Assembly: GCF_016772275.1 (NCBI RefSeq)
Contig: NZ_CP065425.1
Span: 1,168,001-1,232,000 of the forward strand
DNA from: Heyndrickxia vini
GTDB taxonomy: Bacteria > Bacillota > Bacilli > Bacillales > Bacillaceae_C
Length of the DNA: 64,000 nucleotides
Direction: 5' to 3'
Shown: piece after piece, positions 63,772 to 64,000 of the stretch
How positions within the stretch are numbered: position 1 is the stretch's first letter
Layout: each line of letters begins with the position of its first letter
Position numbers and translations under genes: made by a program
The notes under the pieces: model-generated
What the model saw: only the letters and a program-made list of their open reading frames with translations
Database searches by the model: none
What the model was told of the DNA's origin: nothing

Positions 63772-64000
63772 ATGAGTTTACCAAATGAATTACGTTATTC
63801 TGAAGAACATGAATGGGTGAAAAAAGAAGGAGAAAGTTTACGGATCGGTATCACTGATTTTGCTCAATCTGAGCTTGGCGACATCGTATTCGTTGAACTG
63901 CCAGAAGTAGGGGATGAAGTAAAAGTTAACGAACCATTTGGCAGTGTTGAATCAGTTAAAACAGTTTCTGAATTATATGCACCAGTAAGCGGAAAAGTTG
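63772..64000 (+). CDS. gcvH: glycine cleavage system H protein, 5' part
   Basis: The first 76 codons of GcvH, cut by the window end. Clear blocks are [39 protein letters not shown] and [15 protein letters not shown], where the lysine of ESVKT is the lipoyl attachment site. It shuttles the aminomethyl group in glycine cleavage and, in Bacillus, lipoyl transfer to E2 subunits. TTGGAGGGG precedes the ATG. Confidence 0.96.
   Translation, partial: MSLPNELRYSEEHEWVKKEGESLRIGITDFAQSELGDIVFVELPEVGDEVKVNEPFGSVESVKTVSELYAPVSGKV

Overview
The window reads as chromosome of a low-G+C, endospore-forming Bacillaceae bacterium. The pointers are a complete gerA-type germinant receptor operon, CotF, YjcZ and YhcN/YlaJ spore proteins, a sporulenol (squalene-hopene) cyclase, a FadR-box-controlled fadN-fadA-fadE operon followed by yusI- and gcvH-like genes as in Bacillus subtilis, strong AGGAGG ribosome sites, and recognisable SigA, SigB, Fur and FadR signals. 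I cannot name the species. No rRNA, tRNA, CRISPR array, transposase or prophage was seen.

Region 1 (1-9064): three tandem DUF4352-like lipoprotein genes (the first cut by the window edge), separated by structured hairpins. A compact + strand run follows: TadE-like pseudopilin, A24 prepilin peptidase, DUF6382/FHA protein, PP2C phosphatase, Ser/Thr kinase, an EssB/YukC-like pseudokinase membrane protein, and a membrane-anchored protein with a DUF4352-like C-terminus. It looks like the distal end of a Tad/Flp-pilus locus wired to type VII-secretion-like phospho-signalling parts. This is the best candidate for an under-described system.

Region 2 (9065-17030): an alpha-glucoside uptake and use operon (binding protein, two permeases, LacI-type regulator, two GH13_31 glucosidases). 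The glucosidases differ at the residue after the nucleophile (Val versus Ala), which predicts alpha-1,6 and alpha-1,4 specificities. No ATPase is encoded here.

Region 3 (17286-25340): a 2325-residue secreted WapA/RHS polymorphic toxin with two downstream candidate immunity genes, one of the SUKH (SMI1/KNR4) family.

Region 4 (25343-32220): an E. coli-type S-adenosylmethionine decarboxylase, HelD, two unrelated dispersed intergenic repeats, a CorA transporter gene preceded by an unannotated acidic/proline-rich leader peptide that overlaps a hairpin, a 44-residue membrane protein behind a SigB promoter, and a phospholipase D-like protein.

Region 5 (32312-42110): mostly sporulation: CotF, two YjcZ-like microproteins, squalene-hopene cyclase, an arginine-rich lysine-free protein, a thioredoxin-like protein, a FtsW/RodA/SpoVE protein, gerAA-gerAB-gerAC, and a YhcN/YlaJ lipoprotein.

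Region 6 (42303-50892): a Tat-exported GMC dehydrogenase with its small subunit and its own tatA-tatC; then a divergent, Fur-controlled ferric-siderophore system (binding protein; two permeases, ATPase, FhuF-type reductase, YusU-like protein).

Region 7 (50891-64000): glycolate oxidase glcD-glcF with a CdaR-type regulator, a 52-bp tandem repeat, coat genes with a YuzL-like protein, the fatty-acid beta-oxidation operon, a frameshifted family 2 glycosyltransferase, a YusI-like protein and the start of gcvH.
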